From contig NZ_CP188040.1 in NCBI RefSeq assembly GCF_049943125.1, positions 1,488,001 through 1,552,000 on the forward strand: a stretch of 64,000 nt of DNA, in the 5' to 3' direction. Positions 45,711-55,073 of the stretch are shown here, in pieces. The notes below the pieces were generated by a model. It was not told where the DNA came from, did no database searches, and worked only from the letters and a program-made list of their open reading frames with translations. The DNA comes from JAEXZL01 sp049943125. GTDB taxonomy: Bacteria; Bacillota; Clostridia; Clostridiales; Clostridiaceae. Made by a program: the position numbers and the translations under genes. Each line of letters starts with the position of its first letter. The first letter of the stretch is position 1.

Positions 45711-45819
45711 CTAATTACCTCCTCAAAACTACCGGTGTACATTTTTTTATAATTTCTGCTTATAAATATATATTAATACTCTAATTATATCAATAAAGAC
45801 ATATGTAAACATATATATA

Positions 45820-45848
45820 TTGACTTTATTATACTATAGTAGTAAAAT
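45820..45848 (+). promoter_or_regulatory. Promoter of the MarR/ABC operon
   Basis: TTGACT (45820-45825), a 17-base spacer and TAAAAT (45843-45848) form a good vegetative promoter facing the MarR gene, about 140 bases before its start. Predicted transcription would begin near 45855, exactly where the palindromes described below start. Confidence 0.7.
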
Positions 45849-45854
45849 CTTATA

Positions 45855-45885
45855 TTAGTTAATCAACTAACTATTAATCGATTAA
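45855..45885. promoter_or_regulatory. Probable MarR operator (two palindromes)
   Basis: TTAGTT-aatc-AACTAA (45855-45870) and the perfect palindrome TTAATCGATTAA (45874-45885) sit side by side right at the predicted transcription start. MarR proteins bind such AT-rich palindromes and usually repress their own operon, here including the ABC exporter. Binding is inferred. Confidence 0.6.
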
Positions 45886-45985
45886 CCTTTTTTATGTATT
45901 TAACGATTGAACTTATCCAATAGTATTAGATTATTGACCTTAATAGACTGATAAAGTCTCTGCAGAAAGGAAAGACTATATAACT

Positions 45986-46489
45986 ATGAATTATAGAGAA
46001 ATCATACACAAGCTTAATAAAATGAATCTTCTTCACAGAATTTATATTGGAAGGGCATTCCATCACCATGGCTTATATTTTGGACAGCTAGCTATATTAG
46101 AATACATCATAAAAAATGAAAACTGTACTCAAAGAGAGCTTGCAGAAGCATTAGGAGTATCCGCTCCCTCTATAGCTACCTCTATTAAAAGGATGAGCCG
46201 TGGGGAGCTAATCGAAAAAAATGATGATGATAAGGATTCACGGGTTAACCGATTAAAGGTTACCTCTTCAGGACGGGAGATTGCAGAAAAATGCCGAAAG
46301 GATTTCGATAAGGTTGATGAAAAGATGTTCCAGGGGTTTACTCCTGAAGAATGTGATATTTTATCAGGCTATCTTGAAAGGCTTATGATTAACCTCTCTC
46401 AAGGAGAATTTGAAGATAAAAATTTCTTTTCTTTAGTAGAAGAAGAAAAGCTTCTTAGAGAAAAGAAGAAAAAAGGAGGACACATATGA
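45986..46489 (+). CDS. MarR-family regulator
   Basis: A 167-residue winged-helix regulator: NCTQRELAEALGVSAPSIAT (recognition helix) followed by RMSRGELIEKNDDDKDSRVN (wing) and a C-terminal dimerisation helix. The stop overlaps the start of the ABC gene as ATGA, so translation is coupled. It most likely represses the operon and releases it on binding a small toxic compound, as other MarR proteins beside exporters do. Confidence 0.93.
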   Translation: MNYREIIHKLNKMNLLHRIYIGRAFHHHGLYFGQLAILEYIIKNENCTQRELAEALGVSAPSIATSIKRMSRGELIEKNDDDKDSRVNRLKVTSSGREIAEKCRKDFDKVDEKMFQGFTPEECDILSGYLERLMINLSQGEFEDKNFFSLVEEEKLLREKKKKGGHI

Positions 46490-48216
46490 TAAAAAAACTA
46501 CTACCCTATATTTCAAACTACAAACTCTATGCAATACTTTCTCCCCTAGCCATCATAGCAGAAGTTCTGCTAGAAATCAGAATTCCACTGCTAATGTCTA
46601 AGATAGTTGATATAGGTATACAAAACCAAGATATTAATTATGTAATAAGAACTGGAATTACCATGGTGATCATGGCTCTACTAGCATTAGTCTGTGGAGC
46701 ATTATCAGCTTTTTTTAGCGCTAAGGCCAGCGTAGGCTTTGGTACGGAGCTTAGAAGGGAGCAGTTCAATAAGATACAGAATTTTTCATTTTCTAATATA
46801 AATAAGTTCAGCACACCTTCCCTAGTAACTAGACTTACTACCGATGTAATGAATACCCAAAATGCTTTTATGATGATAATCAGGATCCTGGTAAGAGCTC
46901 CCTTTATGCTTGTCAGTGCCACTATAGTTGCTTTTACTATTAATCGTAGCCTGGTATCTGTCTTCCTAATAGCTATACCAGTACTTGCTGTTGGTCTATT
47001 TTTAATTGCTTCTGCTGCCTTTCCTAGATTTACAGCCCTTCTTAAAAGGTATGACAGCTTAAATTCCTCAGTACAAGAAAACCTCATTTCTATGAGAGTA
47101 GTAAAGGCTTTTGTCAGATCTGATTATGAAAAAGAAAAGTTTAAAGAAGCAAATGATGGCTTAATGAAATCCTCAATCAGAGCAGAAAAGGTAGTTATTT
47201 TTAATATGCCTTTGATGCAGCTTACTATATACAGCTGTATTATTGCAATCCTGTGGTTTGGAGGCAATAAGATACTCTCCGGTACCATGAAGACTGGTGA
47301 GCTCATAAGCTTTATCACCTATGTAACACAAATATTAATATCTCTTATGATGATTTCCATGGTGTTTATTAATATAGTGCTATCTAGAGCCTCTGTAAGC
47401 CGTATCGTGGAAATATTAGATGAGGAAATTGATATAACTGATGAAAATGCAGTGAGTGACCTTCAGGTAGCTGATGGCTCAGTGGAATTTAGAAATGTAT
47501 CCTTTAAATATAATCCTGAGGCAGAGGATAATGTATTAGAAAATATAAATCTAAAAATAAATTCTGGTGAAACCATAGGTATTATCGGTGGAACAGGCTC
47601 CTCAAAGAGCAGCCTAGTACAGCTGATACCAAGGCTCTATGATGTCACCGAGGGAGAGATGCTTGTAGCAGGTCATAATGTAAAAGACTATAAGCTAAGA
47701 ACCCTTAGAGATGCCGTAAGCATGGTGCTTCAAAAAAATGTACTCTTCTCTGGTACTATCAGTGACAACTTAAAATGGGGCAATGAAAATGCTACTGATG
47801 AAGAAATAATTGCTGCCTGCAAAGCAGCACAGGCTCATGACTTCATAACCTCCTTCCCCGATGGTTATGATACAGACCTAGGACAGGGAGGAGTTAATGT
47901 TTCAGGAGGACAAAAGCAGAGACTCACCATAGCAAGAGCCCTGCTTAAGAATCCAAAGATTTTAATCCTCGATGACAGCACCAGCGCTGTAGATACAGCA
48001 ACTGATGCAAAAATCCGAGAAGCCTTTAAAAATAGCTTTAAGGATGTAACAAAGATAATCATAGCTCAGAGGATCACATCCGTCAGTGATGCAGACAAAA
48101 TCATTGTATTAGATGATGGAAAAATAAATGGAATAGGCACTCACGAAGAGTTACTTAAGAATAATGAAATCTATCAGGATGTATATAATTCACAGCAGAA
48201 AGGAGAGGAGAACTAA
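46486..48216 (+). CDS. ABC exporter half-transporter A (degenerate site)
   Basis: A 576-residue half-transporter. Six membrane helices (about 15-300), then the ATPase with GIIGGTGSSKSS (Walker A), signature VSGGQKQR and Walker B ILILDDSTSAVD, where the catalytic glutamate is replaced by aspartate. This is the mark of the degenerate half in heterodimeric exporters such as BmrCD or TM287/288. It must pair with the product of the next gene, which overlaps it by one base. Substrate: probably a drug or toxic amphiphile. Confidence 0.93.
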   Translation: MIKKLLPYISNYKLYAILSPLAIIAEVLLEIRIPLLMSKIVDIGIQNQDINYVIRTGITMVIMALLALVCGALSAFFSAKASVGFGTELRREQFNKIQNFSFSNINKFSTPSLVTRLTTDVMNTQNAFMMIIRILVRAPFMLVSATIVAFTINRSLVSVFLIAIPVLAVGLFLIASAAFPRFTALLKRYDSLNSSVQENLISMRVVKAFVRSDYEKEKFKEANDGLMKSSIRAEKVVIFNMPLMQLTIYSCIIAILWFGGNKILSGTMKTGELISFITYVTQILISLMMISMVFINIVLSRASVSRIVEILDEEIDITDENAVSDLQVADGSVEFRNVSFKYNPEAEDNVLENINLKINSGETIGIIGGTGSSKSSLVQLIPRLYDVTEGEMLVAGHNVKDYKLRTLRDAVSMVLQKNVLFSGTISDNLKWGNENATDEEIIAACKAAQAHDFITSFPDGYDTDLGQGGVNVSGGQKQRLTIARALLKNPKILILDDSTSAVDTATDAKIREAFKNSFKDVTKIIIAQRITSVSDADKIIVLDDGKINGIGTHEELLKNNEIYQDVYNSQQKGEEN

Positions 48217-50093
48217 TGGCTAAAGGTCCAGTAAGAAAACCAAGGAATGCAAAAAGAACCCTAGTAAGAATATTAGACTATATGCTTGATCAAAAATTAC
48301 GGCTTATACTGGTAGCTATTTTTGTTCTCTTAAGCTCAGGAGCAGGTATCTTTGGTACCTACCTATTAAAACCAATTATTAATGAAATAGAGCCACTGAT
48401 AGGAACAAATCCCTCTCTATCACAGCTGACTCCTTTTATAAGCAAATTAATAATCTTAGGCTGTGTTTATGGCCTTGGAGCTTTATCTACCTATATTTAC
48501 GCTAGGCTTATGCTTAACATCTCTAATGGCACCTTAAACTCCGTTAGAAAAGACTTATTTAATAAAATGCAGGATCTTCCTATAAAATACTTTGATACTA
48601 ACACTCACGGAGATCTTATGAGCCGCTTCACCAATGATGTTGATACCTTAAGAGAAGCTATCAGTCAGGGGGTTACACAGCTCATGACCTCTACGGTCAC
48701 TGTAGTAGGTACCTTTATAATGATGCTTATATTAAGTCCTTTATTAACACTGCTTATAATCTTTATGCTTGTTATAATGCTTTTTACTGTAAAATTATTC
48801 ACTACAAAAAGCTCCAAGTATTTTAGGCAGCAGCAAAAAGCTATAGGAAAAGCTAATGGCTATATAGAGGAAATGATTGAAGGTCAAAAGGTAGTTAAGG
48901 TATTCAATCACGAGGATGTTGTTAGAGAAGAATACTTTGGCCTTTCAGAGAATGTAAGAATTGCCGGTACTAAGGCAAATACCTTTGCCAGCATGCTCAT
49001 GCCTGTAATGGGTAATATATCTTATATTAACTTTGCCCTAACCTCTGCCTGTGGTGCCCTTTTAGTTATCTCCGGAGGAATGGATATAGGCTCCTTAGCC
49101 TCTTTCCTTCAGTATACTAGGTCATTCTCACAGCCTATAACTCAGATTTCACAGCAATTTAATGCTGTACTTTCTGCTCTAGCTGGTGCAGAACGTATCT
49201 TTGAGGTTATTGATGAAGCTCCAGAAACAGACGAGGGCTATGTCACCCTTGTAAATGCTGTAAAGAAAGCTGATGGCACACTAGAGGAATCGGAAAAAAG
49301 AACAGGAACATGGGCCTGGAAATATCCACACAAGGATGGCACAATTACCTATACAGAAGTGAAGGGAGATGTGGTCTTTGAAAATGTAACCTTCAGCTAT
49401 GATGGAAAGAAAACTGTTTTGAATAATGTTTCTTTATATGCAAAGCCTGGCCAGAAAATTGCCTTTGTTGGCTCCACAGGCGCAGGAAAAACCACCATCA
49501 CCAATCTTATAAACCGCTTTTATGATATTCAAGAGGGTAAGATACGTTATGATGGAATCAACATAAAGAAGATTAAGAAAGCAGATTTAAGACGCTCTCT
49601 TGCCATGGTTCTTCAGGATACTCATCTATTTACAGGAACAGTAATGGATAATATCCGCTATGGAAAGCTGGATGCCACCGATGAAGAGGTAATAGAAGCA
49701 GCAAAGCTTGCCAATGCTCATACCTTTATAAGGCATCTACCTAAAGGCTACAATACCATACTAACTGCTGACGGCTCAAATCTAAGCCAGGGACAGAGGC
49801 AGCTTCTATCCATAGCTAGAGCAGCTGTAGCAGACCCACCGGTATTAATCCTTGATGAGGCCACCAGCTCCATTGATACCAGAACAGAAAAGCTCATTGA
49901 AAAGGGTATGGATAAACTTATGGAGGGAAGGACAGTATTTGTTATTGCCCATAGACTTTCCACCGTTAGAAACTCCAATGCTATCATGGTGCTGGAGCAG
50001 GGAGAAATCATTGAAAGAGGAGATCATGACTCGTTAATTGAAGATAAAGGAAGATACCACAAACTCTATACAGGACAGTTTGAGCTTTCCTAA
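48216..50093 (+). CDS. ABC exporter half-transporter B (catalytic site)
   Basis: A 625-residue half-transporter. Its Walker A FVGSTGAGKTT and Walker B VLILDEATSSID carry the catalytic glutamate, while the signature LSQGQRQL deviates from LSGGQ. The composite sites therefore divide as expected: one catalytic, one degenerate. An insertion of about 50 residues precedes the ATPase core (KADGTLEESEKRTGTWAWKY). It forms a heterodimer with the preceding protein under MarR control. Confidence 0.93.
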   Translation: MAKGPVRKPRNAKRTLVRILDYMLDQKLRLILVAIFVLLSSGAGIFGTYLLKPIINEIEPLIGTNPSLSQLTPFISKLIILGCVYGLGALSTYIYARLMLNISNGTLNSVRKDLFNKMQDLPIKYFDTNTHGDLMSRFTNDVDTLREAISQGVTQLMTSTVTVVGTFIMMLILSPLLTLLIIFMLVIMLFTVKLFTTKSSKYFRQQQKAIGKANGYIEEMIEGQKVVKVFNHEDVVREEYFGLSENVRIAGTKANTFASMLMPVMGNISYINFALTSACGALLVISGGMDIGSLASFLQYTRSFSQPITQISQQFNAVLSALAGAERIFEVIDEAPETDEGYVTLVNAVKKADGTLEESEKRTGTWAWKYPHKDGTITYTEVKGDVVFENVTFSYDGKKTVLNNVSLYAKPGQKIAFVGSTGAGKTTITNLINRFYDIQEGKIRYDGINIKKIKKADLRRSLAMVLQDTHLFTGTVMDNIRYGKLDATDEEVIEAAKLANAHTFIRHLPKGYNTILTADGSNLSQGQRQLLSIARAAVADPPVLILDEATSSIDTRTEKLIEKGMDKLMEGRTVFVIAHRLSTVRNSNAIMVLEQGEIIERGDHDSLIEDKGRYHKLYTGQFELS

Positions 50094-50102
50094 AAATAAT
50101 AA

Positions 50103-50140
50103 GGCTGTGAAGACTATTTAAGTTTTCACAGCCATTTAAT
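50103..50140 (+). terminator. Terminator of the MarR/ABC operon
   Basis: GGCTGTGAA and TTCACAGCC pair with a 13-base loop that can extend to further pairing, followed by ATTTAATTTTC. It lies ten bases after the second ABC gene. Confidence 0.8.
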
Positions 50141-50159
50141 TTTCCTATGGATATATTTT

Positions 50160-51410
50160 TTAGCTATCCCTATATTTATATACTCTCTTAGGGATATGCA
50201 TAGCTAATATATATATAAGCTCAAAGGTTATAATAACTATTATGCCAATATAATTACAGAAGCCACTCATCATAAGAGATTTATACACTAAAGCAACTAA
50301 TATAAGTATTCCTCCCATTAAAGCAGATATAATTCTATTTGTCCTGATAAATATATCTTTAGTAAATCTCTCTTTATAGAAATTATACTTACTAAAATAA
50401 TACGCTGATACTGGCATACTGGTTAATAATGAGCCTATAAATAAAGCACCAACAAGAAAATAACCTATAGTTGCCACATATATTCCTCTTTCTGAAAACA
50501 GAAGAAATAAACCAATAATAATGGCAGCTGAGGTAGAAATTCTATCATAAATGGTAGGCGTATATTTGAAGCTTAATATTGGAATCAATGAGCAGAAACC
50601 AAGAGCTATAATCCCAGCAACCTCTGAGCCTAAAGGCATAAAAAGACAAATGGCTATCCAGGGAAGGAATAAAAGAAGTATATTAGTATCCTTACCCTTA
50701 TGTCCTTTTATAATGATATCATTAACAAAATAAGGAGAATTACTCTCTTCTTTTTTAATGGTATCCAAAAGATTGGATAATACATCCTCTGGGATAAAGG
50801 CTCCATAAAGCTTCCTTTTACTCTCTAAGGTAATTTTTCCTGAAGCTTTATATTCCCTTCCAGCCTCTTCAAAATTCTTTACCAGGACTGAATTATTTTC
50901 TGTATAATCATTTAAACTCTCATCCTCTTCTGGAGGACATATTAGTCTAAGACTATTCTTTCCAAAAAAAACCTCTAAATACTTATTTAACTCCTCAAAT
51001 TTATTATCATGAGCGTAGAGACCACAGGTTGTAAAAAGTATATGTCTACGGCTAGCCTTCTCCCTACTTTCTTCTTCCTCCTCTATGTTAAAAGCTAGAA
51101 TCCTCTCTAGAAGAGCTTTTATCTTAGGTGGAAGGCTCAAGGCATAAATAGGAGCTACCCAAATTATATAGCTAGCACCATCTATTTTATCTAATATATG
51201 CTTAAAATCATCGCAAATACAGCATTTATGTTTGTTACTTAAACATTCCTTACAGCCTGTACAATATTCAATATTCTTATCATAAAGATTTATAGTCATT
51301 ACTTCATAGTGATTTTTTTCATTAAAACCCTTTACAAAAGCTTTAGCAGCAGCTAGGGGAGGTGTCTCCATTCTCTCATAGCATCCATTTAATAATACTA
51401 TTCTTTTCAT
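50160..51410 (-). CDS. Flavodoxin-fold reductase fused to a membrane domain
   Basis: A 416-residue protein. Residues 1 to about 190 are an FMN-reductase or iron-sulfur-flavoprotein-like domain (RIVLLNGCYERMETPPLAAA, VAPIYALSLPPKIKALLERI) with a cysteine cluster at 50, 53, 56, 63, 64 and 66 that could hold an Fe-S centre. Residues about 245-416 contain five or six membrane helices (LLLFLPWIAICLFMPLG, IIALGFCSLIPILSF, and so on). I do not know this combination; it may be a membrane-bound redox protein. It starts with an ATG and stands alone. Confidence 0.75.
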   Translation of the reverse strand: MKRIVLLNGCYERMETPPLAAAKAFVKGFNEKNHYEVMTINLYDKNIEYCTGCKECLSNKHKCCICDDFKHILDKIDGASYIIWVAPIYALSLPPKIKALLERILAFNIEEEEESREKASRRHILFTTCGLYAHDNKFEELNKYLEVFFGKNSLRLICPPEEDESLNDYTENNSVLVKNFEEAGREYKASGKITLESKRKLYGAFIPEDVLSNLLDTIKKEESNSPYFVNDIIIKGHKGKDTNILLLFLPWIAICLFMPLGSEVAGIIALGFCSLIPILSFKYTPTIYDRISTSAAIIIGLFLLFSERGIYVATIGYFLVGALFIGSLLTSMPVSAYYFSKYNFYKERFTKDIFIRTNRIISALMGGILILVALVYKSLMMSGFCNYIGIIVIITFELIYILAMHIPKRVYKYRDS

Positions 51411-51580
51411 AAATTACCCCTTAGTTCACAAAAAGATTCAACAATCAGCCCCACACATAATGCCTAAATAATTTTTTAACAATCTTTATAATTATTATAG
51501 CACACCACTTATGAATATTATAGAACTATAAGTATATATTTACAAAACAACCGTTATTTTTATATATGTATAAAAGACTA

Positions 51581-52264
51581 TTACATATTATAAAAAAGGA
51601 TAAAGCCTATGGTGTTAATGGAAAAATTAGAAAACATATGGAACATCCAGGAGGGATATATTCCATTTAACTTGTCGCACAAGAAATTAAATATAAGTCC
51701 TGCTATAAAAAGTGATAAGATTAAAAGAATAAAAAGTGCTGGAGAAAACCAATCCATAATAATTGCTACATGATATATAGAAAAAGCTAAAGAACTAAGG
51801 CTATAGGCTATCCCTTTCCCTATATACTCCTTAAGTCTCAAGAAGGCAAAACCTCTAAAGAAAAACTCCTCAAGAAATGAATTCACAAAGGATATGTAAA
51901 TAGCTACCATTAAAAAATTATCCTTATTAACTCCTACATTCTCTTCTAAAGTCCCCGTTACAGAAGAAAAATCAAAATATCCTCCTAATAAAAGATAAGC
52001 ACCTAATATAAAAATATAAATTCCTATCCCCATAAAAAGAGATATTATAAAATTACCCTTTTTTATAATGAAAAGATCTTTAATAGAGACTTCCTTAGTT
52101 ATATACATATAAAAAAAAGGCAAAAGAAAAAACAATACCATCTTGTATATAGACTTTATTAAATATCCCGGTTTAAGTACTAGTTCAACTATAGCCATTA
52201 AACTACAGGCTAGTATAACTATAAATACAATATTAATGCTTTTTTCCTTGTAAATTGTATTCAT
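51581..52264 (-). CDS. CPBP-family intramembrane metalloprotease
   Basis: A 227-residue membrane protein with about seven helices and the CPBP/Abi motifs EEFFFRGFAF (EExxxR), a histidine in FSIYHVAII and a distal N in FHMFSNFS. Such proteins are CAAX-type proteases or bacteriocin immunity factors. No bacteriocin gene is adjacent, so the role is unknown. Confidence 0.88.
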   Translation of the reverse strand: MNTIYKEKSINIVFIVILACSLMAIVELVLKPGYLIKSIYKMVLFFLLPFFYMYITKEVSIKDLFIIKKGNFIISLFMGIGIYIFILGAYLLLGGYFDFSSVTGTLEENVGVNKDNFLMVAIYISFVNSFLEEFFFRGFAFLRLKEYIGKGIAYSLSSLAFSIYHVAIIMDWFSPALFILLILSLFIAGLIFNFLCDKLNGIYPSWMFHMFSNFSINTIGFILFYNM

Positions 52265-52481
52265 GTTCTCCTCCCTAATATAGAAAATTATTCATATAAC
52301 TATCTTAACACAGGTGATATTAATGTAATATTTACCCTTTATAAAAAATATATTTTTTTCACTATTTACTTTGCTAGATATATCTATAAAATATTATTAT
52401 ACGCACCACTAAAATCTAGTTATATACACAATAAAGCTATTATTATATACAGAAGTAAAATACAGCGGAAGAGGTGATAGG

Positions 52482-53186
52482 ATGAAGCCTATAATTGGAG
52501 TAACACCACTATTTGACGATGAAAAAAACAGTATATGGATGCTTCCTGAATATTTAGAGGCAGTGAAGCTAGCTGGCGGACTACCTATTATACTTCCTTT
52601 AGAATGTGAAAATGATGATATAGATAAGCTGATAGGTTTCTGTGATGGCTTTCTTTATACAGGTGGACAAGATGTAGATCCCTTGATGTATGGAGAAATT
52701 CCCTCAGAGTACTGCTGTCCTTGTAATGAAAAAAGAGACATCCTAGAAGCCAAGCTTTTTACTGAAATATATTCTAAAAACAAGCCTATCTTAGGGATTT
52801 GCCGAGGTCTTCAATTTATAAATGTCATGCTTGGAGGCAGCCTCTATCAAGATATCCCCACAGAGCTAGAAAGCGATGTAAAGCTTAAGCATCATCAAGA
52901 AAAGCCATATTCCTCTACAAGTCATTGGGTAAGCATATTAGAGGATACACCTTTAATGGATATATTTAAAAGTGAAGGGCTATATGTTAACAGCATACAT
53001 CACCAGGGAATCAAGGAGCTTGCCCCTAAAGCTATGCCCATGGCCCTATCAGAGGACGGACTAATAGAAGCCTTTTATGTCCCAAGCAAAAAGTTTGTAA
53101 TGGGAGTTCAATGGCATCCGGAGTATTTATTTAAGGAAGATAAAAAACAGCTGGGTGTTATTGATGCTTTTATTAGTAGTTGTTAG
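52482..53186 (+). CDS. Peptidase C26 gamma-glutamyl hydrolase-like protein
   Basis: A 234-residue class I glutamine amidotransferase-like hydrolase (PuuD type). The nucleophile cysteine is in GICRGLQFINVMLGG, and the histidine and glutamate complete the triad in GVQWHPEYLF. The early GFLYTGGQDVDP motif is also typical. It cleaves gamma-glutamyl compounds such as gamma-glutamyl-aminobutyrate, but the substrate is uncertain as no polyamine genes are nearby. AGAGGTGATAGG precedes the ATG. Confidence 0.93.
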   Translation: MKPIIGVTPLFDDEKNSIWMLPEYLEAVKLAGGLPIILPLECENDDIDKLIGFCDGFLYTGGQDVDPLMYGEIPSEYCCPCNEKRDILEAKLFTEIYSKNKPILGICRGLQFINVMLGGSLYQDIPTELESDVKLKHHQEKPYSSTSHWVSILEDTPLMDIFKSEGLYVNSIHHQGIKELAPKAMPMALSEDGLIEAFYVPSKKFVMGVQWHPEYLFKEDKKQLGVIDAFISSC

Positions 53187-53194
53187 AGAGGAAC

Positions 53195-53306
53195 TAAGAG
53201 GTAAGAAGTAAGAGATAAGAAGTAAGAGGTAAGAGTTGAAGAGCTAAGAGTTGAAGAGCAGAGAAGAGAGAAGAGAACTAAGAAGTAATAACTAAGAGCT
53301 AAGAGT
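53195..53306 (+). repeat. Degenerate heptanucleotide repeats (TAAGARN)
   Basis: Six consecutive seven-base units (TAAGAGG, TAAGAAG, TAAGAGA, TAAGAAG, TAAGAGG, TAAGAGT; 53195-53236) follow the C26 stop codon, then alternate with TGAAGAGC units and resume at 53279-53306. The run is almost pure purine on the plus strand apart from T at each unit boundary. No coding sense is visible; it lies in the 3' untranslated part of the C26 transcript. Related sequence recurs at 55074-55106 and, inverted, at 55309-55337. Confidence 0.8.
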
Positions 53307-53358
53307 TGAAAGATAGAAGGAAAAGAGAAAGGATAGAAATTAAGAGGTGAAGTGATAG

Positions 53359-53399
53359 GCGGTACCTGACTTTGAGAGGGAGGTACCGCTTGTTTTTTT
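53359..53399 (+). terminator. Terminator of the C26 gene
   Basis: GCGGTACCT and AGGTACCGC pair perfectly around a 13-base loop, followed by TTGTTTTTTT. It lies 170 bases after the stop codon of the hydrolase, beyond the purine repeats, and just before the convergent gene. Confidence 0.9.
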
Positions 53400-53404
53400 G
53401 TTGC

Positions 53405-53938
53405 TTATTCACCTGCTTGCGAGATGTAATTTAATCGACCTTCGTTGGGGGTATCTTTATAGAAATCATAATTAAAAATATATCTTGTTCCATCTGTTTT
53501 TATCAGTGCTGTAACAAGAGGAGTGGTGGATAATGTTACTGTACCTTCGCCTCTATTTATTACTATATGAAATTCATCTGGAATTTCAACAGCCTCTGTC
53601 AATATGGAACTATTAACAAGCTGTGATAGCTTTTGTACATATCCAATCTGAAGGATTAATAGCACAGATAATGATATAATCAGAATCCTATTCTTTTTCC
53701 GATACTCTTTTTTTCTTATTCTTATTAGAATCCTTGTAAGCCATATAAATGTAATGGCTGGCACCAGTAGGTAGCCTATACTAAAAACCTCATGTAATCC
53801 ATAGGGAAAATAGCGGTAGTCTCCAACTGTTGATAATTTCTCTTGCCAAATATATATTGTCCAATACAAAATAATAGCAATAATTCCCAAGGCATTATCA
53901 ATAGCTTCTTTGCTAATAGTAATGTACTTATTTTCCAT
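53405..53938 (-). CDS. Unknown membrane protein, three helices
   Basis: A 177-residue protein I do not recognise. Hydrophobic segments lie at about residues 14-33 (ALGIIAIILYWTIYIW), 51-70 (VFSIGYLLVPAITFIWLTRI) and 84-101 (ILIISLSVLLILQIGYV); the C-terminal 70 residues are extracytoplasmic and beta-like (FHIVINRGEGTVTLSTTPLV). It is monocistronic and convergent with the C26 gene. Confidence 0.75.
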   Translation of the reverse strand: MENKYITISKEAIDNALGIIAIILYWTIYIWQEKLSTVGDYRYFPYGLHEVFSIGYLLVPAITFIWLTRILIRIRKKEYRKKNRILIISLSVLLILQIGYVQKLSQLVNSSILTEAVEIPDEFHIVINRGEGTVTLSTTPLVTALIKTDGTRYIFNYDFYKDTPNEGRLNYISQAGE

Positions 53939-54048
53939 ACTTATATCCCCTCTAATTCAACTTATGACTTATTAGTAATATGGGTCCATACAAGAGTACA
54001 TGTAATTATATTGATACCGAGATTCTTTTATATAAGTATCTATATATT

Positions 54049-54927
54049 TTAAACATCTATTCCTAGGAACCTTTTTACTAAGAGGCCAACAAGAAAGGAT
54101 AGGAAGGCAACTCCTAGGCTTATTGAGGCCATTTCTGCAAAGCGCTTTTTAAAATTGAGGTCTTGAGCTACGGAAATATAGTAATTAAATACTAATATTA
54201 TCATAACTACTATAAATAGCATGGATATCAAGGATATCAGGTAACCATCAGCTGGTGCAATGAGATACGGTATAACTAGGAGAAATACTGTTACTAAGTA
54301 GGCAATTCCTGTGTAGGTGCAGGATTTTAGAGCATCCTCTCTCCCTTCTGATCTAGCAGATAAAAATTCTGAGGAAGCCATTGAAAAGGTAGCAGATATC
54401 CCTGTAATAAGTCCTGATAAAGCAACAAGCTTATTGTTTTGAAGTGCAAATGTCAAACCTGCAAGAGTCCCTGTAAGCTCTACTAAGGCATCATTTAAAC
54501 CTAAAACCATAGATCCCACATAACGAAGTCTTTCTTCATCCAGCATCTTTAAAAGCTCCTGCTCATGATGTTCCTCATCAGCCTTAATTTTAGCTGCCTC
54601 TGGAATCTCCTCTGTTAATAAATTATAGGATGCCTGAGCCTTGTTCTCACCCTTTTCCATAAGCTTTAAAGCAAAGGTATAACCAAAGATTTTACTTATC
54701 ATGGTATACCAAAAAACCTTAAAGCTATTTACCTTTACTACTGCCTTAGTATAGCCCTGCCAGATAGCAGCATGTAATTTTTCTTCATCTCCTATTTGCT
54801 TAAGTATCTTCTTATTCTCAGGATCATTTATTCCCTCAGCGATTTTATGATAAATAACATACTCTGTTTCCTCATTCAGCTGCATCCCTAATATAGCTTG
54901 TCTTAATTTTAAGCTCAATTCCTTCAT
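54049..54927 (-). CDS. Ferritin-like/VIT1 membrane protein (MbfA-like)
   Basis: A protein of about 292 residues. The N-terminal 130 residues form a ferritin-like helix bundle with iron-binding residues in NEETEYVIYHKIAEG, IGDEEKLHAAIW and ADEEHHEQELL. The C-terminal part is a VIT1/CCC1-type transporter with five helices (SMVLGLNDALVELTGTLAGL, GISATFSMASSEFLSARSEG). Fusions of this kind export or store iron or manganese. The frame can start at 54966, but GGGGTG before the ATG at 54927 fits better. Confidence 0.88.
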   Translation of the reverse strand: MKELSLKLRQAILGMQLNEETEYVIYHKIAEGINDPENKKILKQIGDEEKLHAAIWQGYTKAVVKVNSFKVFWYTMISKIFGYTFALKLMEKGENKAQASYNLLTEEIPEAAKIKADEEHHEQELLKMLDEERLRYVGSMVLGLNDALVELTGTLAGLTFALQNNKLVALSGLITGISATFSMASSEFLSARSEGREDALKSCTYTGIAYLVTVFLLVIPYLIAPADGYLISLISMLFIVVMIILVFNYYISVAQDLNFKKRFAEMASISLGVAFLSFLVGLLVKRFLGIDV

Positions 54928-55073
54928 TTTTTCACCCCTTGTTCTCCAAAGATTGTTAATCCTCAATCTTCATAGTATAACGATTACACCTAATAAAAAA
55001 TAATGCTTATAGGTAGTATTTAATAATATATAAATAAAACGTTAACAATGTATAAGATAATTATAGCACTACT

